This document shows, one piece after another, positions 13,001-25,900 of a DNA stretch of 64,000 nt. Every line of letters begins with the position of its first letter. Within the stretch, counting starts at the first letter, position 1. This stretch comes from Volvox africanus (taxonomy: Eukaryota; Chlorophyta; Chlorophyceae; Chlamydomonadales; Volvocaceae), in the NCBI GenBank assembly GCA_030268105.1, contig BSDZ01000094.1, forward strand, positions 62,001-126,000, in the 5' to 3' direction. The position numbers and the translations under genes are program-made. Under the pieces are notes generated by a model, which made no database searches, was not told where the DNA came from, and worked only from the letters and a program-made list of their open reading frames with translations.

Positions 13001-16000
13001 ACTACCTCAGGCACAGCGGCCAAGAAGCCACCCTGATGCGATGCCCAAAGCAGGTGCAGTTGGTGCAGAGCACGTGGCACATCCCACCTGCCTAGGGTGT
13101 GCACATCCCTGGAGTCCGTTGCTCCTAAGGTCGCACGAAGCGCCAATAGGTCCCCTCCTGCTACTTCGAGGCCGTAAATTTGGAGGCCATAATAAATTTG
13201 TGCGAGATCCATTGGTGACTGCGGCTGCAGATTGCGGCGTGCCACCTCCGCATGCAGCTGCTGCCACCAGCTTGGCGGCAGCAGCTGGCTTCCCACCTGC
13301 AGCCCGTAAGTGCATAGCAGCCCCAGCTGCTGCCAGCTGGCCTGTTCCAATGCAACGGGGGTGATTGAGGACTCCAGAAGACCCTCACGCAGCTGCTTGA
13401 AGCAGACCTCGTTGGGCATGGTAGGAAGCACCGGCAGCAGCACCTCGTTCAGCACAGCTTCCAGATCAGACCAAACCGCGAACAGCTGCTTCCGCAGCTC
13501 CTGATCCGGCTCCTCTTCTGCCCCCTCGGCCTGAGCTGCTGCTTCCGCCTGTGTCGCAAGGGCTGCCGCTCTGGATGGTGTCGTAACGGGTGCAACAGTA
13601 TGCCTACCCACACAGTCAACCCGCTCAATAATGGCGGGAAACAAGGCCATAGCATAGGCATTGATAGTTGGTTGCCCTGGCTTAATCCCGGCTGCCACAA
13701 CAGCTTTCAACAGTTCGGAACATTCGCCCAAGGAGAAAATGTGTGGCTGCGTAAGGAGATTGGCCCCTTGGACAAGAAGATCCATCGCGCGGCGCACGTA
13801 GGTCGTTACAGCCTCCTTCACATCGGACTCTGCCTGGCTTGTTTCTTTCCCGGAGGGCGTGAGCTCACGTATTTCTCCATTGAGCGAGCCGTACAGCACG
13901 CAAGACGTTAGTCGGAGAAGGTCAAGGAGCAAGGAGGGCAGCGGAAGGAAGGCATTACTGGACTGCCCCCCACGCGACGAAAGGCTGTGGAGCAGTCCCT
14001 GTGCAGCCAAAATCAGGAAAACGATTGGCAACGTAAGACTGGGGTGGACTGACTTCACTACTGTACATAGATGTAGCCCCGCCAGCCAGTCATCTTTGGC
14101 TTCCCTGTGCACTCCCGCACCCGGCAGCCCGTTGCTGATGGGTACAGCGTACCATAGCGTACTAATATGTATTAGTACATATTAGTACCCTAGATTACTT
14201 AAGTTCCGCCTTAGCCAAATGCAAATACACATATCGACTTCACGATAACAAGTCACCGAGGCTCAATGGGTTACGCTACTCCACCACGTCTATTGGCCGA
14301 CGGGAATCAAACTTTCTGCCCATGGCAGTCATTTGGCCTCACCGCAGTGCAATCCTGCAGCCACTTCACTGTGACACGTCCAAGCAGGTCACATGCTGCA
14401 GCTGAACCAGAGCTGCCGCCGCGCCTGCCGCTGCTGCTACTGTTAATGCTACCAGTGCTTGCATATGGCCGTGTGAGCTCGTATGCCGCCACAGCACTAA
14501 CCACACGGACCAGCTGATCCGGCTTGAACTGCTGAATGCCAGTACCTTTACGTGTCTCCGTCACCAGTTGCCGGTGTACGCGGCCCCAGGCCTCCATCGC
14601 AGCATCCGACAGTGGTTCTTCCAACCCATACAAGCCCTGCTGCTGCTCCTGCTGGTGCCGCTCTCCCTCCTCCCGCCTCTCCTTCCTTCTTGTCCGCTGC
14701 TGTCGAAGGCCACTTTGGGAGGTTCTCAGTGTGTTCTGCCGCAACGCATGAGCGCACCCCAGCAGCAAGCCACACAGACGTGGGTCGTAGGTGGCAAGGT
14801 TGTTTAGCCCTTTTTCCCCCTGCACCATGAGGGTGCCCAGAAACTCCGGCCGTGGAGCTGCATGCATGAGCGCCAAGCCCTCTGCTACGTGTACCAGGCC
14901 GGCCAGAGACATGGAGTTCAGCCGGCCCTGCACTGTCACCATGTACATGGCCAGCCATTCGGATTCTGGTTGCAGACCCAGAACCGCCAGCTGCCGGACA
15001 GCCCCCGCCAAGGTGTTCGGTTTCTGGCTCAACGCCTGTATTGCAAGTGCAAGCAACGCACACAAACCATTAGATAACTGTTGCGTCATACCTAACGCTA
15101 TGATTTCCTACGCTTAAGAAGGCGCCGTTTCAGTAAAGATGCGTATGAAGATGCCGCGCTTTTTGGCGTAGAGGGGGACGCCCGATATTGGGACAGTTCA
15201 TTGCAATTCCTCTAAGCATATGCTTTCCGTGCGACATGTAAATTCCATGACTCTAATAGCTGGAGCACTAAGGACTCACGCATGCTGCCATGGAAGGTCG
15301 AAGGGAACGGACGAATTCTTTCTACACCCTCACAATGCTCGCCCAGAAATGCTCCTACGATATAGCACCCACTGCTGCCATCACGGTTTTCTGTCTTATC
15401 CGAGCCCCCTGGCCTGGTAGCTTGCCTAACTAGCCTATGGATTCATGCAGCATGTCCCAGACGACGTACCGTCAGCACGGGATCCTTGAGCAACGCTGCC
15501 GCCATCGCGGTAAGGAAAGGTCCTTTGGCCTTCGTAACAGTGTTACATTCATCTGCATACTCGGTGGTAGCACCAGCACCAGCACCAGCATCAGCATCAA
15601 GGGCGTCGTTGGCTGACCTTACCTTCATGCGGGAGTCAACCCCCGACACGGCATTTAGCAAGTCTACGAGCAGGTCTACCGTAATATGGCCGCGGTCCAG
15701 CGCCACAGCCATAGCCTTGTAGAGGCACACCAACCAGTCCATGGGCGGCCGATATTGCATCTCATTGCAGGCCGCTAACAGGTACCCGTGACCCTGTAAG
15801 CTGCAGCTTCGCAAGCTGGGACGAGCCGAGGTCAGAATACGCACCAATAGCTTCAGTGCGGGAGCCTGAGCAGATGGTGTCATCGTGTGTGGCCGCGCCT
15901 GCTGCAGCGCCAGCTGCCGTGTGGGGTCAACCTGTAACGGTGCTTGCATGAGGAGTTGCTCTCCTGACGGCTGGGATTCCGGCTGCATTTCCTGCGGCTG

Positions 16001-19000
16001 CGGTACTGCCGGTGGCTTCACCTGTGCTTGCATACGTCGTGACTCCTCCACCTGTTTGAGCTCCTGTACCATTTCTAGGGCCTGTGTCAGCCACTGTGTC
16101 GCTGCCAGCTCCTGTTTCAGCTCTTGTGCCTTACTAAGTGCACGTGTCAGCCCCTGGGCCTTGGCAATTATCTGCGCCTGCCCCTGATTTTGTCCTAGTT
16201 CCTGTGTCAGCACCTGCGCATCCGTCAGTAACTGCATCAGCTCCTGCGCTTTTGCCAATATCTGCGTGAGCTCCTCCAACCTTCCGTGTAACCGCCCCTG
16301 CCGTTGCTTTGTCAGCTCCTGGACGATGGCAAGCGCCTGGGTCAGCTCCCGTGCGTTGGCCAGTGCCTGTACCAGCTCCTCCTCCACTCCAAGCGCGTGG
16401 ATAAGCTCCTGCGCCTTTGCTAGCACTTTACACAGCTCCTGCGCCTGTGCCACTGCCGGTGTTTCATCCTGCGCCTCCATCCATGATTCCTCACGCTTCT
16501 GCGTCTTAAAAGGTTGCCAATCTTGTGGCTCCTGCGCCCGTTGCGGCGCCTGCTCAAGCAACTGTCCTTGCAACTGCTGTGGTGGCAGCGCCGGCACTTC
16601 TGTCTGCAGGTGCGTATGCAGTTGCTCCCGTGCCCATAAGTCAGCCTCGTGACCATTGGAGACATCAGGACTGCCGCCGCCTATGATCAAAGGAGAAGGT
16701 TTCGCTGCCTGCTTGAATTTTTCTTCATCCGCAGCAACCTTAGTTCCAGAGGCGCTCATCACGGGCTCGCGGGGAGTGTGAGGTTGCCCCCCGCGCCACA
16801 ACAGCTCCACGAAAAGGCCCTGAGCTGCGTCTGCAAGATGCTGGGCCTTGGGGTTGAGCTGCATCAGGCGCTCGACGGCTGGCAGCACGAGAACGGCGAC
16901 CCCTGACTCGGTGACGTCCTGTCGACAATGAGCGGAGCGATTATGGCGGCGGTTATGGCAGCGGCACAGGAAGGAGGCGCAAGAGGCTCATTTAGCATGC
17001 ATGCATGTGCTGTGACCTAGACAGAACGCCAACAACAAATGACCTGGTCAGCATAACAGAATTCTACGTTCGGCCAACAACCACGAAGCTTTTCTCTACG
17101 CTTCTTGTTCTTGTTATAAGTTTCGGTCTGCTTTCATTCCTGGATCGCATCCCGCTTTCGGGTAATCTAATTACGGCCAGCTATGCGTGACCACAACTTA
17201 CAAGTACTGGCGTGCCTGTTTGTCGCTGCATTTTGTCCGCCAACAGCCGCAATGCCCGGCTAGCAGCCAACAACAGAACGGAGAGATCGGTGGAGCTTTC
17301 AAACCGCAGCGTTAGGGCCTTCTGCAGGAGTTCGTGCACACGCTGCAGGGATGACAATAGCGATTGCAGCAACAAAAGTGCAGGCATAGGGAAAGTCAGC
17401 CCTACACGTAAAGCAAACGCGAATGCCGGCTATATGCGCAACATCCATATGCGACATCCCTACATTGATTCGGCAATGCATAGCTAAGGCCACACGGTGC
17501 AAGGTGCATCAGGGCGGCATTTCCTGGCGAGCTCCATGTGGCCATCGCTGCTCGTTCACACAACGGCACTCTCGGAATAAAGCAGAGGTACTCCTTTTGG
17601 AGGAAGCGTACTTTACGTGTCAGTTGCGGTAATCCCTCTCCACAGTGCAGCTCCCGGACTCACGCTGCACCTTCAGGGGCCGGTTAGATCTGCGCCTTTC
17701 CCCCCAGGGGGCGTTAGGGCGCCAAAACGACATTAGGTCATATAAAAGCACGTTGCATGTGCAGACGATCGTGCTAGCTCCCTTGAGATACACACCTCCC
17801 GGAGCGCAGGCACCGCTGGCCATGCCAAGCTGTGCGCGTAGGTATTCAGCAGAAGCGCCGCCTTGCGCTCATCAAGGCCCTCGAAGCCGCGGCCTGACCA
17901 ATGGCCAATGGCTAGTGTGAACATCTCGGGGTCTTGGAAGCCCTGTCCCAGTTGAGCCAGCGGCAGCAGCACGTCCTGCAATAGCTGCTCCAGGCTCATC
18001 GGAAAGGAGGGAGACGTGGTGCTGCTGGCGACAGCCTTGACTGAAACCAACACCTGTTTCATAATCCAGGCAGATGAGTATTGAGCGGCAGGAAGCGGTA
18101 CCGATTGAGAGCTGATGTGACGAAACATCAAGCGTGGAAAAAGGACTGTGAGGCAAAAGCAGCAAGAGCGCTAGGTGAGGTGCAAATGGAAGACAAACGA
18201 AGCGGGCTGTGTACATCCGTTCATAAACCTTGAGGTCAAGGCAGATGTGCCATAGTCAAAAGCCAAGCACTCGCACTGCCCTGGCACACAAGAGGAGGTC
18301 ACAAAGCGGCCCTCATCGGCGCACGGTGTACAGGACTATGCCTTGGAGCTCACCTTATCTCACCATGTAAAACGGTGCACAAGATCCCTAACAAGCATCA
18401 CCCCCAAATGGACCCGCGCTGTTATCCTTCCGTTCATACTGCCAGACTTGCTACTTTGATGAGGACCATAGCCTCCGACATGTAAAGAACGTAGTAGCCA
18501 ATTCGAACATCGTATCTCCGTGGCACAGCCGCCTGCGTCATCTTGCCACGATCATCCAACCCTAACCCTTGCCAAACCAGGTTGGGCACATTGCCGCTCC
18601 CGAATTTGACCCCGTGCACCTGCGCCCGCCTTCCTAGCTCCTTGATCGTTGCCACTGGCAGTGACTCCAGCACGCGGCTCTCCACCACCTCCTGCAAGGC
18701 CCTCAAGTGCTTCTCTTGGAAGGGCACCTCCCACCGACTGCTAATCCGGCATAGCTGGCACACCAGTGCCGTAGACGCCTCTGACAGGCCCCCATGCCGG
18801 TCCACTGCTTGCATGATGCTTGACATCCCCGCGCCCTGGCTGCGTCCATCGGGGACGAAGTCGAACCGGTACCAAGCGTCTAGAATCCGCAGTGTGTCCC
18901 TGTGATCCAGCTTGTGAAGGTGAGGTTGGAGTTCGCTCAGCGCCGATACCAGAACCTTCCGGCTCGGAATGTGACCCAGGTTCGCCAGAGCTGCTATCGC

Positions 19001-22000
19001 CTGCGATCGCCGTGGGAACAACGCCGGCTAAGACCATAAAAGACAGGACGTCAAAAACCGGGAAGAACTTTGGACGATCATGCTAAAAAGGCCCCAGGGA
19101 CACCCCTCTCAACAACCCACGGGCCTGAAGTAAAAACAAGCAAGATGGTAGCATTAAGGCCGTGGAAGGCAAGCCTCAAGAGCATTAAGCGTGTCCGTCC
19201 ATTAAAAGCGTCATGAAAATGTTTGTTAAGCCGTCCGTCTGACTAACCCAGGGCAAGGGCCTACGGCATTTCACTTTGACTTTGAACTGGACGTTTCCTC
19301 ACAGCACCTTTGTCTTCTGTTGTCTCAACTCAGATTGACTGCTTCAGCCCCGATGTGAATACAGCGTTCAAGGGTATTACATATAGGCAAGAGTGCTGTA
19401 ACTCGGTTGCTCCCGATTAAGGCTCAGAAGCAAACACACACAACACCCCGGCCGCTCTCGGCAGGCGCCCACGTTTCGTCCCGGCAGTCTTGGATCGGCA
19501 GCAAGGGTGTCAGGACACGTAGCCCATCATATAATACCTCGCGAAGGGCCCTTTGGGTTTCTGCTATGCCTCAAATCGCTCTGGGTGGATCAGCGCACAC
19601 ATGAACAGTGTGCCATTTGAAACCTGGCGCCCTACTGCCAAGCGTCAAGCCCTTTCGCGCAGCTTGACATAGACTTGGACCTGACGGAGCACCTGAACGA
19701 GGAGGCATGGCCCCAAGACGCCCACGCGCGCCGCCACCACCGCCTCCGCTAGGCCCCCAAGCTCCCGGCCCTCATCAGCGCCCAGCTTGCTTGCCAACGC
19801 CTCCAGCAAAATCACCAAGCTCGTGTCCTGCAGGGGTTTAATCTGTCGCATTAGGGCTCCAAATGCGGCCAGGTCCTTTTGCATCGTGGTCTGCCGGGCC
19901 TGCAACACGTATATAGTCCGACGGATGTCTTCCGCGGACGGTGTGGAGCTGCGTCTTGGCCGATCGGCTGCAGAGCGTCGACCCTGGCCCCGGCCGCTGC
20001 CCCGGTCCCCGTGTTGCAGCCCTCGTCCGCCTCCACGGCCACTACCGGCAGCACTGTTGCCCGATAATTCCCCCCTCTCCATGTCCCGATTCTCTGCCTG
20101 CTGAGTGTTTGGAAGAGCACGCAAACGCTTGTTCTGTATCATGAGTTCAGATGAAAGCTCAGCTAACTGCTTCTGCGTCTCTGCAAGGCAACTGGCGTTT
20201 GTTGCATCCTGGGTTCTCAGCACCAGCTCCGCGTGGCACCTGAGCCAGGCCTGCGTGGGTCCGGGTCGGCCCGGCTTGACGTAGCACCAGCCCACCAGAA
20301 CGCGAGCCAGTGACTCAAGATCAAGCTCCGAGTCAGGGAATTGAACAGATGCCGCCGCTGGCGCTTGCTCTGTTGCTGCTGCAGCTGCTCCTGTCGCTGC
20401 GATAGCTGCGCCCGCTACTGGCTTTCCACGTCCGGTCCATGCGGCTTCCCCGCCAATGCCTGTACGGTGCCTTTTGCAGATGGTAGTGTCGCGGCTGCCG
20501 CGGCCGCGGCCACCAGCGCTGGTCCGGGCCTCCACGTCCGTGTTGCCCCTGTCACCTCCATCAGCAATCTCACTGTGTGTGGAGATATCAACGAAAATAG
20601 GTCTTACAGCGGGACTTGCGATAGGGGTGGGCCAGCTAGCGATGCATCTCTCAAATAGCCTCAGTGCTGGGGCCGGCCTCAGATTCCAGACTTAAACCCT
20701 AAATTCCAGATTGAGTTTGCCAAGGTGTTCACAACTCCGCAATCCGCAGAAAACGTTGATACATAAACCAACGAAATGGGCAGCTTAAGGAAAAGTATTA
20801 ACTGATGAGCAAAACGGCGGCTAAACTCACCCCGCCTTGGATTGCTGCGCAGCCGCCACCAGCCCATCGACACGCCGCGTATACAAAGTGACGAACACCT
20901 CTGAAGCCGCCAGATCATACTTCACGATAAGCTCAACTGCCATCGCCAGTACGGCCATGTCCGCCTGCTCCAGCAGCGTTGGCAGCCCATTCCCGCTCAG
21001 TACCTCTGTCTGTAGATACCTGCCAGCCTCCCGCATAACGTCCGGGATGAATCCCCTCCCGCGCGATGACGCAGCTTCCGCCAGCAGTGCCAGCGAGCGG
21101 AATGCCCCGCACAGCTTCTCCAGTGGCACCGGCGCTAGCTTATTGGCAGCAGATGCGGCAGGCGCTAGACGGGCGGCGATATTGGAAATGACCCGTGGGT
21201 CACGCACCGGCCAGTCCAGCGCTGGTAGCACAACCTGCAGGCTGCTGAGTGCGCCCGCGATCAGCTGGAAGGACGGTGAAGTTCGCCTGTCTAGATCCCG
21301 GAGGAGGTCCCACACGAAGGCCTGCAAAGCATGCAACATGAGGCGAGCTCACCGTCCGACAGACTGGTGTTCAGGTGTGTTGAAGCACTTTTGAGGTTAC
21401 AGCGGGAGCAGCAGCAGCAGCACAAATATCATTATGTGACAATAAGGATAAAAGCCCATCCCACAAATGAAGACTGAAATCCGACAGCTGATAACGTCCA
21501 GCCTGCAGCTTGCAGAAAGACGCGAGCCGAGGAGCAGCAAGACCAGCCAGACTGGTATGCTGCACTCTGGTGCGATTGCCGAGTGCCGTACCCCTTGTCG
21601 TTCTAGTTCACCTGAAGATCTAACAGATCATCCGAGCGCACACGGCCGTCGGTGCCAGGCGTTGACAGACATCTTTCCAGGGCGCGTAATGCCTCAACGT
21701 TGATAAGCATATCGGAGGTGCTGCTGCTGCGTTCCTTCCAGCGAAGCATCACCGCGCGAGGTGTTTTGGCCCCTTCAAACATGCGAAGGTCTGAACGGGG
21801 TGCGTCCCTGGGGCCGCTGATGGGACGTCGCGGCAACGCCATCGGTGTGAGGGACGACTGGACCGCCAGGGTGAGAAGCACACTTGGGTTAATGGGACGC
21901 GATGGCTGTGATAGGTATGACACCATCGGGGGAGGTACTAAGCTGACGGCCGCCGATGGCACGGTGATGGCGGGCGCCATGGGACTCTTCCGGGTCCCGT

Positions 22001-22055
22001 CATGGCGCGCGCTGTGCGAGCAGCCCCAGTTTGCTGTCGGAACACCGCTCGCCAT
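8278..22055 (-). CDS. Gene A: giant OPR-like helical-repeat protein (3,090 aa)
   Basis: Twelve exons, all phase-consistent: 22055-21612, 21321-20831, 20572-19693, 19027-18620, 18053-17796, 17342-17202, 16918-15470, 15035-14343, 13998-12340, 11938-10774, 10533-10139, 9567-8278 (TAA). Total 9,273 nt. No catalytic domain is visible. The protein is Leu/Ala-rich and alpha-helical. Some segments resemble octotricopeptide repeats: exon 4 ALANLGHIPSRKVLVSALSE followed by LQPHLHKLD, exon 8 LGLQPESEWLAMYMVTV, exon 9 LPPSWWQQLHAEVA followed by QPQSPMDLAQIYYGLQIYGL. OPR proteins bind organellar RNA; a role of this kind is inference. No RAP domain was seen. The N-terminus is Arg/Ser/Pro-rich and could be an organelle transit sequence. 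Gene B is a tandem paralogue. The start is the first in-frame ATG of exon 1; an upstream exon is possible. Confidence 0.8.
8721..8804 (-). repeat. Four 21-bp tandem repeats encoding Ala/Lys/Glu heptads
   Basis: Units of 21 bp start at 8721, 8742, 8763 and 8784 (plus-strand unit beginning CCTTGGCGGCCTCAG). On the coding strand they give EAAKEAA-type heptads in the last exon of gene A, a probable short Ala-rich helix. Gene B lacks this array. Confidence 0.85.
10048..10101. repeat. (GT)n microsatellite in last intron of gene A
   Basis: A nearly uninterrupted GT dinucleotide run between exon 11 (ends 10139) and exon 12 (starts 9567) of gene A. Confidence 0.9.
14159..14188. repeat. Perfect 13-bp-arm hairpin in gene A intron 8
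   Basis: The 13-base arm GTACTAATATGTA is followed by a 4-base loop TTAG and the exact reverse complement. It lies in the intron between exons 8 and 9 and is AT-rich relative to its surroundings. No function can be assigned. Confidence 0.7.
16040..16480 (-). repeat. Decapeptide (30-bp) repeat array in gene A module 7
   Basis: Exon 7 of gene A encodes about a dozen degenerate ten-residue units of consensus AQELTQALAK (for example AQELCKVLAK, AQELIHALGV, ARELTQALAI, AQELMQLLTD, AQGLTRALSK, AQELKQELAA), broken once by a short QRQGRLHGR segment. The product lies at about residues 1020-1167, is Gln/Leu-rich and is strongly helix-forming. Both module-7 copies in gene B lack it. Confidence 0.8.
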
Positions 22056-22908
22056 CTGGGTCTTGCAGGACGAAGCGGGAGACTATATCCAGCAAAATAT
22101 TCGCTGAGCGCTCAACACAAAACTACGACGGGTACCCCCGACGAAGGGGAAAGCCAAAGTGAAAGCGCAAGCAGTGCAAGCCACGAGAGCTGATATCATC
22201 CTTACCATTTAAGTAGGTTATGTTACTGTGCAAGCATAGGTATATATGACAAAGATAACATGATGTGACCTTTGGCGTTTGAGGAAGCATCCAACGAAGT
22301 CTCAACTTTGGCACCTTAAAACCGCCTTCAATGCAGCGAAGCATGCTGAAGAAATACTATTTTACATCTTTATATATTGAATTGGTAGGTATCAAGCTAC
22401 CGTAGTCAGACCTTAACCCGCCATGGGCCGCACCGGAAATACTTTACGACTGTTCAGATGAATTGACGCGATGGGATCTGCGCTTTAAGAACGTTGCACT
22501 ACACAAAGATGTTATAGATTAATCATCGCAATATCTGACTTTCATGCGCGTGGTGGATCATCAAAGAGCGACAGAAATTTGGTTTCGGCGCGGCAGGCGC
22601 AAACCATAACAGGCAGCTGGCACCTGTGTCACAATCGTTACACTACTGCTTCCCATTGTCCTAAAATCCCGCAAGATTATGGTGTGCTTTGGCCTGTAAT
22701 TGTTGGAGTGAAGTACTGAACCTACCTGAGGTTATGCTTCTGTTTGGAATCGTTGTCTGGGGTATGTGTAAGCTTTGCGGCTTTCAGGATCACCAATACA
22801 GATAACCAGGACCTCGCCTCATCCATCAGTCAAACACCTCCCCCTGTGTCCTTTCCGTCCTTCCTCTGCACCTTTCCATGCAAGCCTACCAGTACATCCC
22901 AGCTGCAG
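22056..22908. other. Spacer between tandem genes B and A
   Basis: This 853-bp stretch lies between the TAA of gene B (22909-22911) and the ATG of gene A (22055). It must hold the 3' UTR of B and the promoter and leader of A. No further exon was recognised. The nearest minus-strand TGTAA is at 22638-22642. Confidence 0.6.
22638..22642 (-). terminator. Candidate TGTAA poly(A) signal for gene B
   Basis: First minus-strand TGTAA after the gene B stop, about 270 nt downstream. Motif and position only. Confidence 0.35.
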
Positions 22909-25900
22909 TTAAAACCTTGCCGATCCCGGCGCCCGTGCGACCGAGCCCTTCGCCCTTCTCTCTTCTGACTTTTTTACCACGATAGAGGCTTCCAGAAGCG
23001 CCAACACGTCTGACAGCAAGAGCAACTTGGCTACCTCCACTGGCGTCCCCTCCGCCACGCCCTCACGTAGGTGCTCCACCTGCTGAATCGCCGCATGAGC
23101 CACATTAGTGGGCACTTTCTCATTTATCAGCGCCGCCAGGGCCTGCACCATCAACAGGCTCCTGTTATTGTTGGTACTATTGCTGGCGGCATCGCCGACA
23201 CGCTCCTCTCCATGCGCATCCCGTGGCGGCGACGGTGGCGCCTCCAGCGCTATAAACAGTGGCGTTAACGCGGCCTGCAGGCGGCGCCTACTACCCCGAG
23301 ACGACAGCGTCGGCGGCAGCACACCGGCTGCCGCGGCGTGTTCAAGCAGCGTAGCGGCGTCGGAACGTGACTGCTGCATGTGGTGCTGCCACTGGTCGGC
23401 CGCCTCCATCCACTTTGGATGTCCCATGGCAGATGCCCCAGACAGCGGCCTTGCAACAGCTACCTCCCCAGAGGCGGCGCCTTCCAATCTCCCTCTAGAC
23501 AGGGAAAATGAGCTTGAGACCCTGGCCGTCCGCCCCACCGCAGATGAAATATCGCGCTCGCCACTAGCATTAGCGCTTGCATTACCGTCACCACTACCAC
23601 TACCAATGCGGACACCAGCACCAGCACTGACACTTGCAGCTGCACATGCACCGATACCACGTAGTTGGGATCGGGGTCCTTTCGGCAGCTCTTGGCAGAC
23701 CTGCTTCACAAGCTGCATGGGCTCGTACCCCCCGTCACAGGTCAGAGTGGGCGCCGTATCGCACATGATCCCTACCAGAGCCTTAGCTTGCTCCTGAGTG
23801 ATAACCCCACGGGTGACCATCGCCCCTGTGGTTCGCTGCGGGTGGGCCAGGAGCCCAATGGCAGTGGCCCAGCGGCCAGGCCCAATGTGCACAGGGCCAC
23901 GCAACTCCAGCGCAGTCACCAGCGTGTTGCGCTGACGGTTAGAACGCAGCAGCCGCGCGATACGCCGACCCGCTATTAGCCATGGTGCTGCAGCGCTTAC
24001 GTAAGCCTCCCGTGCCGCATCACCGGCCGCGTCGCCGGGCATGCCGTGACGCCGGCCCGGTGGAGGCCGCAGCGCGGCTGGGAGCTTTAAGCTGGGCACA
24101 CATCGTACGCCGGTGATGTCAGCTGCAACAACTTTAGATGGCGAGCCTTCGAAAAGCAATGTTGCAGTGCCATCACCGCCGCCAACGACCGGTCCCGCAG
24201 CTGATGTCACCCGTTCTGATGATATTCGGCGGAACTTAGATGTCGCAGCTGCCGATGCGGGTGTCGTTATCGTCCGTACGACCGCGGCTGCGGCCGTCGC
24301 AGCTGTCGCTGGTAGTGGCGCCCCGCCGGGGGCAGCGCCAGTTTCCAAGGTGGTCACCACAGCAGTCACTGCATCTCCCGGGTGCGGAAGGAACAACCCT
24401 TCCATGAGGCTGTCCTCACTGATGTCGAAGGGCGAGCGGAGCAGTATGACGTCGTCCCATGGGTCGAGGCCCACCGGCAGTGGCTCGTCACTGACGGCGC
24501 CGCTGGCGCCGCCGGCATTATCTTCAATAGTCATCGCTAGGATGCGGCACAAAGGCGATGCTAGCATGGCGGAAATCTGGAACAGCTCGTCAAAATTTGT
24601 ATGGAGATCCCCAGTGTCTTGCGCAATGGGCTCCAGCGCGTCCAGCACCGCAATAAGATGCTCCAAGGGGGTCATGCCCTTTGCGTGGTCCGCCAGGTTA
24701 GCAACAAGAGGAGCGAGCGCCAAGTGAGTCTGGATGAGGGGAAAGCGCACAAGTCACCGGTGTCTCGGAGGTGTTAAGAGTATACAGCATCGCGGCGGTG
24801 TAAGGGAAAAGGCTCGTAATGGAAGCAGGGTAACAATTAGGGTCACTTTGTTCGCAGTGTTTTATCCTCTTAACTTGACGCTAATAGGGATTTGCGATGT
24901 TGCCAACACTAACGCCGCATGCGCTTATGCACTATTAGTGATAAAAGGTTGGTTGTGGGTCGAGGCACCGTCGTATGTGCCCAAGGGTCTTGAGACGGGC
25001 AGTGGGATGCGGCAGCCGCAAGACTGCGGAGGTTGTCCTGTTGGGAGGCCCACACTCCACCGCCAACCACGCTGTTACGCTCCTTGTCCTTGCCTACTTC
25101 CTATCGTACCTAAAACGGCACGGATCCGCAATCTCCCTGACCCCTCCCTTTTCGCGCTCCTTGTCATTGCATGAAGAGATTTTCTACAGTTTGCGTCATG
25201 GTGCGTTAGCATTAACGTTAACATTAACCATCACTCGTGTGCTCCCATGTTGTGCAGTCATTGCGAGGTTGCATTTCTAGCTCTAACAAACCGATTGCCT
25301 AACAACTATTGCTCATACGGCTACACTGATCGTGACGCTTCGTCCACATCCCTGGAGGTTCGCCTCTCCTGGAGTAATGCACGCACTTCATATCCGTATT
25401 GCTCGTTTACGGCCACTGACTCTTAACTAGATGGCCCGTCTTCATGCGAGACTCTCACCATGACCGCGAGCTCCTGCGCCGCGGCCGGCAGAGCATGAAA
25501 CTGGAAGAATAGCAGCCCGAACATAAGTCCCAGCTGCTGTGCCGACAGGACCCGTGAGTTGGATGTCCCTCCTGCCTCCGCCACGGCCTGTGACTCCGCA
25601 GGGACTTCGCCGCAGCCGCAGTCAACGCCATCATCTCCACGACGCCCCGCTGTCGACACAGCCGCCCTATCCTTCAGCGCCAGCCCCATATCCTTCCCAG
25701 CCGCCTTCCCTGACCCTTCCTCTAGCCTTTCCGGACGTGTTTCGGCCTTGTCCGGCTCCTCCTCCTCCGTGATGGCCGCTAAGTGAGCCTCCACCAGCGG
25801 CCGCATTATTTTCGCCAAGTTTTTCACACCGGTCAAGGAGATGGGGTACGTGCTGAGGCGGTCGGGCTGTAGCCCTATGCGCACCTTGGCCTGGTGGTGG

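Noticed and set aside
22055..22909. Genes A and B as one very large gene
   Set aside because: B ends with an in-frame stop in a last exon homologous to the last exon of A, and A begins with a first exon whose end (DLLDLQ|gt) matches B exon 1 (DVLLELQ|gt).
23108..23797. Plus-strand 229-codon frame opposite gene B exon 16
   Set aside because: Ser/Ala-rich shadow of the real exon; other long plus-strand frames over genes A and B (for example 27073-27693, 29048-29764, 39494-40306) are the same artefact.
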